The notes under the pieces are model-generated. The model saw only the letters and a list, made by a program, of their open reading frames with translations. It had not been told where the DNA came from and made no database searches. The position numbers were made by a program, and so were the translations under genes. A stretch of DNA of 37,925 bases. Origin: Actinomycetota bacterium. GTDB taxonomy: Bacteria; Actinomycetota; Actinomycetes; Nanopelagicales; Nanopelagicaceae. The DNA is taken from the NCBI GenBank assembly GCA_947371865.1, contig CANBRH010000009.1, forward strand, positions 1 to 37,925, written 5' to 3'. Shown in pieces: positions 24,883 through 32,192 of this stretch. Within the stretch, counting starts at the first letter, position 1; the number at the start of each line of letters is the position of its first letter.

Positions 24883-25527
24883 ATGCGTTTAGACCACGTC
24901 TCCTATGTTGCCTCTCATGACCAACTCGTTGATGTCGTTCAGCGGTTGGGTTCCAGACTTGGCTCAGCTTTTGTTGACGGCGGCATCCACCCACGATTCG
25001 GAACGCGAAATTTCACTTTGCCCCTCAAGAATGGTCACTATCTCGAAGTAGTCTGCCCGCTCAATCACCCAGCTGCCGACCAGACTCCGTTTGGCCAGGC
25101 AGTTTCCAAGCGTGCAAATGAAGGTGGCGGTTGGTTAACGTGGGTCGTTTCCACTGAAGACATTAAGTCGATTGAAACTCGTCTTGGCCGTGAATCTGCC
25201 GAAGGACATCGCAAGCGTCCTGATGGCACTGACTTACATTGGAAGCAAATCGGGGTTTTGGCCACAATTTATGATGCTCAACTTCCATTTTTTATTGAAT
25301 GGACCTCCGATGATCACCCATCAGCAGATGGCAAAGCCGTCGCTGAGATCGAAAAAATTGAAATCGCTGGCGATCTAGCAACTATCGAAAACTGGCTAGG
25401 GACCGATGTTTCAACTGCGCTCGAAGGTATCAACATCGAGTGGATTGATGTCGAAGACAATGACGGCATTACTGGTGTGGTTGCTATTCATCTCGCCACC
25501 CCAACTGGAACAATTCGCCTAGATTAG
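24883..25527 (+). CDS. Glyoxalase-like (VOC superfamily) protein
   Basis: This 214-residue protein is of the Glyoxalase_3 type: it opens MRLDHVSYVASHDQL, then has GTRNFTLPLKNGHYLEVVCPL near residues 45-65 and PFFIEW near 132. The second half is a degenerate VOC repeat. Members of this family are mostly uncharacterised, and the sequence does not tell the substrate. The His in DHVSYV and the Glu in YLEVV are plausible metal ligands. It follows the peptidase by 53 bases and ends 15 bases before tRNA-Thr. Confidence 0.75.
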   Translation: MRLDHVSYVASHDQLVDVVQRLGSRLGSAFVDGGIHPRFGTRNFTLPLKNGHYLEVVCPLNHPAADQTPFGQAVSKRANEGGGWLTWVVSTEDIKSIETRLGRESAEGHRKRPDGTDLHWKQIGVLATIYDAQLPFFIEWTSDDHPSADGKAVAEIEKIEIAGDLATIENWLGTDVSTALEGINIEWIDVEDNDGITGVVAIHLATPTGTIRLD

Positions 25528-25542
25528 TTTTAGGTACCACCC

Positions 25543-25615
25543 GCCGCCTTAGCTCAGTCGGTAGAGCGACGCTCTCGTAAAGCGTAGGTCGTGAGTTCGA
25601 CTCTCACAGGTGGCT
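25543..25615 (+). tRNA. tRNA-Thr (anticodon CGT)
   Basis: A full cloverleaf can be drawn. The acceptor stem is GCCGCCT / AGGTGGC (one G-U pair), the D stem GCTC / GAGC and the anticodon stem ACGCT / AGCGT. The loop CTCGTAA contains anticodon CGT (reads ACG), and the T arm is GTGAG-TTCGACT-CTCAC. The CCA end is not encoded; the discriminator base is T at 25615. It lies 15 bases after the glyoxalase-like gene and 27 bases before the murT start. Confidence 0.95.
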
Positions 25616-25642
25616 CGATCCAACTTAACGAAGAGGGAGCGC

Positions 25643-26770
25643 ATGCCACATCGGGGATTAAAGCGGGCAGTTCTCATCGCTTTATTTTCTGGCTGGGCAT
25701 CTCGCACCTTTGCGGGTAAATCCGGCGAAACCATTTCTGGCCGTGTTCTCCTAGCCTTGCGACCAACTGCCATCGCAGAATTGGCGCCCGGCAGAACCAT
25801 CTTTCTTGTCAGTGGCACCAACGGAAAAACCAGTACCACTCGCTTCCTTAAGCGCATCGTCGAACAAGTAGGCAGCGTTGCAACCAGTCAAACGGGTTCA
25901 AATCTCAATTGGGGAATCGCAAGTTCTTTGATGCAACCCGACGAGTATGCAGTTCTGGAAATTGATGAACTTCATCTACCTTCAATATTGGCGCAGACCA
26001 ATCCCAAAGTTGTCGTGCTACTTAATCTGACTCGCGACCAACTTCATCGGATGCACGAAGTAAAACGAGTCGCGGACATATGGCATGAAATAGCAGACGT
26101 CGCTGACGAAACAATTTTTGTGGCCGATATCGATGACCCTTATGTAAATTACGCGATTAGCACCGCCAAGAAAGTCGTTCGAGTTTCTTTCGGTGGGCGC
26201 TCGCATCCCGACGGCGCCGTGTGTCCCAAGTGCGGATCGTATTTGTCCTGGAAAGATGGAATTTACGATTCCGATTGTGGCTTGACTAATCGAGTTTACG
26301 ATCGAATACTTGAAGCCGAGGACGCATCCGATCGCAATGCAGCATTGGCCAACATCGCAGGAGCCTTGATTGCGGCTCCGTACCTCGAGCCAGCTATCGG
26401 CGAACTCGAGCGCACCATTACTCGAGACCTTAATGGGGTTCACGCGGATATTCGCCTTACAAAGAATCCCGCCTCGTGGACAGAAGCACTTCGCGGGGTC
26501 ACCGCCAAAGATGTAATCCTGATCCTCAATTCTCGCCAAGTAGATGGTATTGATACCTCTTGGCTCTTTGATGTCTCCTTCCAGATTTTGCAAGGCAGGA
26601 AAGTCGTAGTTACCGGTGAACGTGCACTTGATATGCAATATCGCCTCAGGGTGGAGGGCATAACGTCAGAACTTGCCGCCGACTTTGAAGCAGCGATGTC
26701 ACGCTTTTCTGCAGGGGATAACGTTCAAGTCTTATCTGCTTACACCGCCTTTTTTGAGTTGAGCAAATAA
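25643..26770 (+). CDS. murT: Lipid II isoglutaminyl synthase, MurT subunit
   Basis: This protein of about 375 residues is the Mur-ligase-like subunit that, with GatD, amidates the alpha-carboxyl of D-Glu in lipid II. The ATP motif is SGTNGKTSTTR (about residues 56-66). The ribbon insert has Cys194 and Cys197 in CPKCG but only Cys212 in the second half; the position of the fourth cysteine is Asp209. The C-terminal DUF1727 region is present (LTKNPASWTEALRGV). The ATG at 25643 is chosen because AGAGGGAG lies four bases upstream and an earlier in-frame GTG (25610) falls inside the tRNA. Its stop overlaps the gatD ATG. Confidence 0.94.
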   Translation: MPHRGLKRAVLIALFSGWASRTFAGKSGETISGRVLLALRPTAIAELAPGRTIFLVSGTNGKTSTTRFLKRIVEQVGSVATSQTGSNLNWGIASSLMQPDEYAVLEIDELHLPSILAQTNPKVVVLLNLTRDQLHRMHEVKRVADIWHEIADVADETIFVADIDDPYVNYAISTAKKVVRVSFGGRSHPDGAVCPKCGSYLSWKDGIYDSDCGLTNRVYDRILEAEDASDRNAALANIAGALIAAPYLEPAIGELERTITRDLNGVHADIRLTKNPASWTEALRGVTAKDVILILNSRQVDGIDTSWLFDVSFQILQGRKVVVTGERALDMQYRLRVEGITSELAADFEAAMSRFSAGDNVQVLSAYTAFFELSK

Positions 26771-27459
26771 TGTTGACTATCGTCCGAATTCATAATGAAT
26801 TGCTGGGTACTTATGGGGATCGTGGAAATGCTGATGTCCTGGCATTCCGAGCGCATCTCAATGGAATCGGTACTGAAGTTATCGATGTTGCTTTCCGCGA
26901 AAAGTTGCCCGAAACCGGCGACATCTATCTCATGGGTGGGGCTGAAGATGCTGCCCAGTCGCTCTCTTTGATGGCACTCAAAGAAGCTGGCTCTCTTAGC
27001 CGAGCTGTTGAGCACGGAGCCACACTTCTTGCCATCTGCGCTGGGTTTCAAATTATTGGCGAGAGTTTTACCAATGGTCAAGGCGATGTGATTGCTGGCT
27101 TGGGTCTACTTGAAATCACAACCACCCCAGGCAAATCTCGTTTTGTGGGAGATATCAAAGTTGCTTCATCAATTCTCGATTGTGAATTTACGGGTTTTGA
27201 AAATCATGGAGGCGCTACCGAGATTGGTTCGTCAGTGCAACCTTTCGGAAAAGTATTAGTTGGTCATGGAAATGGCTACTCGCAGCTTGACGGTGCTATT
27301 TCTGGCAATGTTTACGGAACCTATCTGCATGGTCCTCTCTTGGCTAGAAATCCCGAATTTGCTGATCACCTCCTTTCTCAGGTCACAAATACCGAAATGA
27401 AATATTCAGATGACCTTGCAAATGAATATGCGCGGTGGCGCCGGAAGGTAACCAAATAA
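26770..27459 (+). CDS. gatD: Lipid II isoglutaminyl synthase, glutaminase subunit GatD
   Basis: This 229-residue CobB/CobQ-like glutamine amidotransferase supplies ammonia to MurT. The nucleophile is Cys90 in LLAICAGFQ and the catalytic His is His187 in GTYLHGPLLARNPEF. The N-terminus ELLGTYGDRGNADVL is characteristic of GatD. The start overlaps the murT stop (TAATG). A LysE-type transporter begins one base after its stop, so the three genes probably form one transcript. Confidence 0.95.
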   Translation: MLTIVRIHNELLGTYGDRGNADVLAFRAHLNGIGTEVIDVAFREKLPETGDIYLMGGAEDAAQSLSLMALKEAGSLSRAVEHGATLLAICAGFQIIGESFTNGQGDVIAGLGLLEITTTPGKSRFVGDIKVASSILDCEFTGFENHGGATEIGSSVQPFGKVLVGHGNGYSQLDGAISGNVYGTYLHGPLLARNPEFADHLLSQVTNTEMKYSDDLANEYARWRRKVTK

Positions 27460-27460
27460 C

Positions 27461-28096
27461 TTGTTAGATCTCCTCCGTGTTATTCCAGCATTTGCGTTGA
27501 CCGCACTTTTACTTGCCGTTGTTCCTGGTCAAGGGGTAGCTATGGTTTTGCGGCAAAGCTTGATTGGTGGACCACGAGCTGCTTTTTATTCAGTGTTAGG
27601 AAATGCTTCGGGGTTAATCGTGTGGGGATCGCTTTCAGGTATTGGGCTTTCAGCGATCTTCGCCAAGTCACATCTGGCATTCTCCATTCTTAAATACGCC
27701 GGAGTCGCCTTCCTCGTTGGTCTTGCCGTTCAGACTCTCTTGCAACTCAAGAAAGAATTTGGAAAATTCGATTTCACGGGCAAGGCAAAGACAACTTTTA
27801 CCTCCGCCTACAGACTGGGGCTATTAACCAACCTTACAAATGTAAAGGCAGCGGTATTTGCCGTGGCATTCATCCCACAATTTGTTCCCAAACATTTTTC
27901 CTTAGGTTGGGGGATTTTTCTCTTAAGCCTGGTTCAGGCAAGTGTTTCGACTATTTGGTATGGATCACTCATTAAAGCCGTTGATAAGGCATCAGTTTTT
28001 TTGGCAAGGCCCCGAGTCCGCCGTTCCCTCACAGCGCTCTCAGCTGCGGGAATATTAGTTCTGGCTCTTGGGTTGCTCTTTACATCACCGCGCTAG
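27461..28096 (+). CDS. LysE/RhtB-family amino-acid exporter
   Basis: This 211-residue membrane protein has about six helices and the LysE/RhtB N-terminal pattern (LLAVVPGQGVAMVLRQSLIGGPRAA, residues about 18-42; LGNASGLIVW near 46). The family exports amino acids or related small metabolites. The substrate cannot be assigned. The start is TTG, with GGAAGG about 13 bases upstream inside the end of gatD. Its position directly behind murT-gatD implies cotranscription. Confidence 0.82.
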   Translation: MLDLLRVIPAFALTALLLAVVPGQGVAMVLRQSLIGGPRAAFYSVLGNASGLIVWGSLSGIGLSAIFAKSHLAFSILKYAGVAFLVGLAVQTLLQLKKEFGKFDFTGKAKTTFTSAYRLGLLTNLTNVKAAVFAVAFIPQFVPKHFSLGWGIFLLSLVQASVSTIWYGSLIKAVDKASVFLARPRVRRSLTALSAAGILVLALGLLFTSPR

Positions 28097-28123
28097 AGTT
28101 AGTGGATAGTCGAAAGGGTCTCA

Positions 28124-28516
28124 ATGAAGATTTTTATGATTTTGGCCGATGCTGCACAAGAAGTAAATGGAAAGCTCTTTATTTTGGGCGGCGGCTGGGA
28201 TGTGGCAGGTTCTCCGATTCCGGCTATGTCCGTTGCAGTTAAAGCCGAAATCCCTTGGACTTCGACTAATAAGAAATTGAATTGGTCCTTGAAATTAATC
28301 AACGAAGATGGCAATTCCATCGCAGATGATGCGGGAAATATCGTGGGAACCGCTGGGCAGATTGAAGTTGGCCGGCCACCTGGACATCCAGAAGGTGCAC
28401 CAATCTCTTTCCCTATGGCCCTTAACATCAATAATCTCTCGTTGGCATCTGGACGATACGAGTGGCAATTAGCGATCGATGACTCCACTGAGAGCGTGGC
28501 ATTCGTTATTAAATAG
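28124..28516 (+). CDS. Small conserved protein, DUF6941-like
   Basis: This 130-residue soluble protein has no signal peptide or membrane helix. It opens MKIFMILADAAQEVNGKLFILGGGWD and continues as an apparent beta-sandwich (VAVKAEIPW, LNWSLKLINEDG, SGRYEWQLAID). It resembles the DUF6941 family of small conserved bacterial proteins, but that call comes from memory of the pattern and the function is unknown. An AAAGGG Shine-Dalgarno precedes the ATG. It sits between the LysE-type exporter and the RNA helicase. Confidence 0.7.
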   Translation: MKIFMILADAAQEVNGKLFILGGGWDVAGSPIPAMSVAVKAEIPWTSTNKKLNWSLKLINEDGNSIADDAGNIVGTAGQIEVGRPPGHPEGAPISFPMALNINNLSLASGRYEWQLAIDDSTESVAFVIK

Positions 28517-28702
28517 ACATTCGAAAACCCTGAGTTCCTCGATTTGGGGAATGTTCGGGGCATCGGTTACCCTTAGCCAGTTGTTGCAACCGCAGCACTC
28601 CCCCCAAGAGCGCAAAATGCGTTCTACATGCGAGTCTTAGCTAATAATTTGATCGAAATCGGATCATCTCGAGACACGCTTGATGTCTCGATTGGTAGAT
28701 CC
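28517..28702 (+). promoter_or_regulatory. Helicase upstream region with two inverted repeats
   Basis: ACATTC (starting 28517) can pair with GAATGT around 28550, with an inner CCC/GGG; this could weakly terminate the preceding gene but has no T-run. A compact stem, AGAGCGCA (28607-28614) with TGCGTTCT (28618-28625) and a three-base loop, lies just before an ATG at 28628. A -10-like TAATAAT is at 28642-28648. If that box is real, translation must start at 28703 instead. Confidence 0.35.
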
Positions 28703-30613
28703 ATGTCATTTAAAGATTTAGGTGTTCATTCTGCGCTCGTTCAGGCGTTAGATGCTGAAGGTATTTCAGCCCCATTCCCTATTCAAACCGCCACTTTGCC
28801 CGAAGCCATTTCTGGTCGCGACATCCTTGGCCGCGGACAGACCGGTTCCGGTAAGACGCTGGCTTTCGGATTGGCGATGCTTACTCGTCTAGCTGGCAAA
28901 ACCGCAGACCCACATCATCCATTGGGCTTGATTCTTGCTCCAACTCGCGAACTCGCGATGCAGATCAACGATGTCATCGCACCATTGGCTCGTCGCGTAA
29001 ACCTTAATTCGCAAGTTGTTGCCGGCGGGCTTTCCTACACCGGACAGATTCAAGCGCTCAAGCGCGGTGTCCCTATCATTGTTGCCACTCCTGGTCGTCT
29101 TATCGATCTCCTCGAGAAGCGCCACATCGAACTTGATGAAGTTGAAATCACTGTTCTCGATGAAGCCGATCAAATGGCTGACATGGGCTTCTTACCTGTT
29201 GTTAAAGAAATCCTTGGATTGACCATGGATGATGGCCAAAGAATGCTATTCAGCGCTACTTTGGATCGCGATGTCGATACCTTGGTAAAGCGCTTCTTGA
29301 AAAATCCAATTACCCATTCATTGGAAAATGAGAAGTCACGTTCTGCTGACATGCTCCATCACGTGTTGATCATGGATCAAGCTCATAAAGATTTGATCTC
29401 CACCCAAATTGCTGCCCGCGAAGGTCGCACCATTTTCTTTGTGCGTACCAAGCATGGCGCCGACAAGTTGGCTGACAAGATGCTTCAAAAGGGCGTTCCA
29501 GTCGGAGTCCTACACGGCGGAAAATCTCAAGGACAACGCACCCGCGTTTTGGCCGCATTCAAAGATGGTCGCGCTTCGGCACTCGTTGCTACGGACGTTG
29601 CGGCACGTGGAATTCACGTTGATGATGTTTCCCTTGTGGTTCACGTCGATGCACCTGCAGATCACAAGGATTATTTGCACCGCGCTGGCCGTACTGCTCG
29701 TGCGGGCGCTACTGGTGTTGTTGTAACTCTGGCTACCTCCAAGCAAAAGAAGGGCGTCTACGGATTAACAACCCGTGCCGGCGTTAAGCTTTCGGAAAGC
29801 TATGTCCGACCATCTGATGAAGAACTCATCCGCATCACCGGTGCACAAGAGCCCTCAGGTATTCCTGTCATCGTTGAACCAGAGAAGCCATCTCGCAGCG
29901 AACGTGGTGGTCGTGGTGGCGATCGCGGATTCCGCGGCGGCCGCTCCAGCGGTCCTCGCCCAGATCGTTCTGATCGTCCAGCTCGCGCTGAGCGTCCAGT
30001 ACGAAACGATCGTCCAGTCCGCCCATCTCGCGATGAAAGTTACGAGCGTCCAGTACGAGAAGAACGTCCGGCTCGTACCGAATATGTAGCCCGCCCTGCC
30101 CGTATAGAAAAGTTTGAGCGCCCTACCCGTACCGGTCGTACCGAACGTCCAGCTAATTTCGACCGCGCCGAACGTCCTGCTCGCACTGAGAAGCCAGCCC
30201 GAACTGAAAAGTTCAGCCGTCCTTCTAAGGCTGATAAGGCTGACGGTTTCAACCGTGCAGCCAAGGCTGATAAGGCTGACAAGTTCAACCGTCCAGCTAA
30301 GTTTGAGAAGGATGACAAGTTCAACCGTCCAGCTCGCGCAGATAAGGGAGACAAATTCAACCGTCCTGCCCGCCCGGACAAGGCAGAAAAGAGCGATCGT
30401 CCCTTTACATCAGCAAAGGCCGAACGACCATTTCGCCCAGCCAAGGTAGCTAGGCCAGGGGCCAGGAGTGAAGAGCGTTCCAGTGAATTTCCAGAGCGCA
30501 GCACCCGTGCCCGCGCTGGTGGTTCTGCCAAGAAGTCTGGCAAGCCATTCGTGGCTGAGCACCGCAAAGGTGGATTTAAGAAGGCCGCGCCAAGTAAGCG
30601 CACACCTCGCTAA
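28703..30613 (+). CDS. DEAD-box ATP-dependent RNA helicase
   Basis: This protein of about 636 residues unwinds RNA. The helicase core has the Q motif (FKDLGV...PFPIQ), motif I GQTGSGKT near residue 54, Ia PTRELA, II DEAD near 154, III SAT, and VI HRAGRTARAG near 330. From about residue 420 a low-complexity basic tail begins with RGG-type sequence (GRGGDRGFRGG) and then many RPAR/ERP repeats, including 12-residue tandem units. The tail probably binds RNA. The ATG at 28703 fits the family N-terminus (MSFKDLG); an in-frame ATG at 28628 would add 25 unrelated residues. The stop interlocks with that of the convergent ABC gene. Confidence 0.93.
   Translation: MSFKDLGVHSALVQALDAEGISAPFPIQTATLPEAISGRDILGRGQTGSGKTLAFGLAMLTRLAGKTADPHHPLGLILAPTRELAMQINDVIAPLARRVNLNSQVVAGGLSYTGQIQALKRGVPIIVATPGRLIDLLEKRHIELDEVEITVLDEADQMADMGFLPVVKEILGLTMDDGQRMLFSATLDRDVDTLVKRFLKNPITHSLENEKSRSADMLHHVLIMDQAHKDLISTQIAAREGRTIFFVRTKHGADKLADKMLQKGVPVGVLHGGKSQGQRTRVLAAFKDGRASALVATDVAARGIHVDDVSLVVHVDAPADHKDYLHRAGRTARAGATGVVVTLATSKQKKGVYGLTTRAGVKLSESYVRPSDEELIRITGAQEPSGIPVIVEPEKPSRSERGGRGGDRGFRGGRSSGPRPDRSDRPARAERPVRNDRPVRPSRDESYERPVREERPARTEYVARPARIEKFERPTRTGRTERPANFDRAERPARTEKPARTEKFSRPSKADKADGFNRAAKADKADKFNRPAKFEKDDKFNRPARADKGDKFNRPARPDKAEKSDRPFTSAKAERPFRPAKVARPGARSEERSSEFPERSTRARAGGSAKKSGKPFVAEHRKGGFKKAAPSKRTPR
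30191..30406 (+). repeat. 36-bp tandem repeats in the helicase tail
   Basis: Six in-frame 36-base units run end to end: starts at 30191 (degenerate), 30227, 30263, 30299, 30335 and 30371 (degenerate). The consensus peptide unit is KADKADKFNRPA. The two units at 30227 and 30263 are the most alike at DNA level, which implies recent expansion. They are contiguous repeats without spacers and are coding. Confidence 0.85.
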
Positions 30614-31212
30614 TTAAGTCGTAACTCTTGATCGAATTGGGAGTGCAGGGAGTCAGTGTTATGACTGACCACCAGCACTCCCTTTTTTGTTGCAATGATT
30701 TTAATTGCGGAAAGGATTCGAAGTTGAAATTCCGAATCCTGTGCGCTGAACGGCTCGTCCAGTAAATAGAAATGTGCATCTTGAATTAACGCCAACGCCA
30801 CACTTACTCGTTGTTGCTGACCCACCGATAATTCGGTGACTTTCTTCTGCATGAGTTCATTAAGCCCCAAGGACTCGACTGTGGCAAGCCAGTGCTCATT
30901 TCGCTTTGAGGGCGCGATGAAATTCAAAATTTCTGCAACGCTAAAGGATAAAGAGAAAATCCTACGCTGGGGAGCTACCGAACGAAGATGTGCCATCTCG
31001 CCAGCGGACAAGTTTGAAATATTTCGATCAGATATCTCCACTGATCCAGATTCGAGTGGCAACGATCCGGCTATTGCGTGTATAAGTGTGGTCTTTCCGG
31101 ATCCGTTTGGCCCGGACAGAAGGGTTGCCCCAGTTTCAGGCACCAGCGCTGAAAAATCCTGTAGAACTAAAACATCTCCGCGTTTAACTGAGATTTTATT
31201 TACATTAATCAT
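30610..31212 (-). CDS. Hemin/siderophore-type ABC transporter ATPase
   Basis: This 200-residue ATPase belongs to the FepC/HmuV/BtuD group: Walker A SGPNGSGKTT near residue 34, Q-loop in VAPQR, signature LSVGQQQR near 123, Walker B YLLDEPF near 146, and H-loop VSHN near 183. It is about 50 residues shorter than typical FepC/HmuV proteins and ends soon after the H-loop. All catalytic motifs are present, so it is compact rather than broken. It is the last gene of a three-gene importer operon; its start overlaps the permease stop by one base. Its 3' end carries the helicase terminator, and the stop TAG interlocks with the helicase TAA in CTAA. Confidence 0.88.
   Translation of the reverse strand: MINVNKISVKRGDVLVLQDFSALVPETGATLLSGPNGSGKTTLIHAIAGSLPLESGSVEISDRNISNLSAGEMAHLRSVAPQRRIFSLSFSVAEILNFIAPSKRNEHWLATVESLGLNELMQKKVTELSVGQQQRVSVALALIQDAHFYLLDEPFSAQDSEFQLRILSAIKIIATKKGVLVVSHNTDSLHSQFDQELRLN
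30639..30688 (+). terminator. Rho-independent terminator of the helicase gene, inside the convergent ABC gene
   Basis: The outer stem is GGGAGTGC (30639-30646) with GCACTCCC (30675-30682), eight perfect pairs. The inner stem is GTCAGT with ACTGAC around a six-base loop. Six T residues follow immediately (30683-30688). The element lies 26 bases after the helicase stop, within the 3' coding part of the opposite-strand ATPase gene. Confidence 0.85.
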
Positions 31213-32192
31213 TATTCACTCACCCACTGTGCTCTTCTGGCACGGAGCAAGATAATCAATATTGGAGCACCCAGTAGGGAAGTTAACAATCCCAAAGGGA
31301 GTTCATGTGGTTGGAAAGCAGCTCGGGCTAGTAAATCGGAAATCAAAAGAACCAAAGATCCTAGTAATGCGGATAGTCCGAGTAGATGACGGTGATCTGG
31401 TCCGACGAGCAAACGCACAAGGTGCGGCACCAAGAGCCCTAAGAATGCGATAGATCCAACAGCGCTTACAGCTGGCCCGATTAAGAGAGCAATTGCGATG
31501 ATGGCCAGGAACCTAAATCGGCGAATATTTACACCTAAATAAAAAGCGCTGTTCTCGCCCAAACTCCAGACATTAAGCCCTCGAGAGAGAGCGAAGGCTA
31601 GGGCAACTCCGACGGCGATAAACGGCGTTATTACTAAGACAGTGGAAAAATTAATCAGAGACAAAGAGCCAAAATTCCAGAACGAGAGAGATTGAATTCC
31701 TGGCTTGCCAGAGATGGAGATGATCATTCCAGAGACCGAAGTCAGGATCGAAGAGAAAGCAATACCTGTTAACAGGAAGCCAAAGTTCTTATTTGGCGCT
31801 AACAATTGGGTGATTGTGGCTGCGGCGCCAGTACCTATTGTGGCTGCCACGCAATTCCAAGCCGATCCATATCCAGCGACTCCGGAAGCAATACCCAGGA
31901 TAGTTCCGAAGGTGGCACCACTTGTTAAACCAATGAGGGTCGGTTCAGCTAAAGGATTGCGAAATACCCCTTGGGCGAGAGCTCCAGCAATTCCCAGTGC
32001 TGCGCCAATAACCAAAGCACCAAGCGCGCGTGGAAACCGCACGTCCCAGACCGTGGTGGCATCGACCGAATTTCTTTTCCCTATGAGAGAAAAAACAGAT
32101 GAGTGCAGATGCAATATTCCTATTTGAAGGGAGAGAATAAAGAGGGCAGCGGCCAGCAGGGCTAACGAAGCATAAAGTGACTTTCTCTTCAT
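31212..32192 (-). CDS. FecCD-family ABC transporter permease
   Basis: This 326-residue permease has about ten membrane helices. FecCD/BtuC hallmarks include TTVWDVRFPRALGALVIGAALGIAGALAQGVFRNPLAEP (residues about 46-84) and GSIAFLGLLVPHLVRLLVGPDHR near 257-280. It would work as a homodimer for import of heme, ferric siderophore or cobalamin. The gene overlaps the binding-protein gene by four bases and the ATPase gene by one. Confidence 0.92.
   Translation of the reverse strand: MKRKSLYASLALLAAALFILSLQIGILHLHSSVFSLIGKRNSVDATTVWDVRFPRALGALVIGAALGIAGALAQGVFRNPLAEPTLIGLTSGATFGTILGIASGVAGYGSAWNCVAATIGTGAAATITQLLAPNKNFGFLLTGIAFSSILTSVSGMIISISGKPGIQSLSFWNFGSLSLINFSTVLVITPFIAVGVALAFALSRGLNVWSLGENSAFYLGVNIRRFRFLAIIAIALLIGPAVSAVGSIAFLGLLVPHLVRLLVGPDHRHLLGLSALLGSLVLLISDLLARAAFQPHELPLGLLTSLLGAPILIILLRARRAQWVSE

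Noticed and set aside
25610..25642. GTG start for murT at 25610
   Set aside because: It would begin inside the acceptor stem of tRNA-Thr; the ATG at 25643 has a good AGAGGGAG site.
26018..26638. 206-codon frame antisense to murT
   Set aside because: It lies entirely inside the well-supported murT gene and shows no domain or ribosome site.
30191..30406. CRISPR array suggested by 36-base periodicity
   Set aside because: The units are directly adjacent without unique spacers, are in frame and encode a regular peptide; no cas genes are present.
30040..30603. 187-codon frame antisense to the helicase tail
   Set aside because: It is the mirror of the repetitive RPAR/DK codons, so its Leu/Arg/Ser repeats are a by-product of the sense strand.
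30610..31212. Truncated, pseudogenised ABC ATPase
   Set aside because: It is short (200 residues), but Walker A, Q-loop, signature, Walker B and H-loop are all present and in frame.
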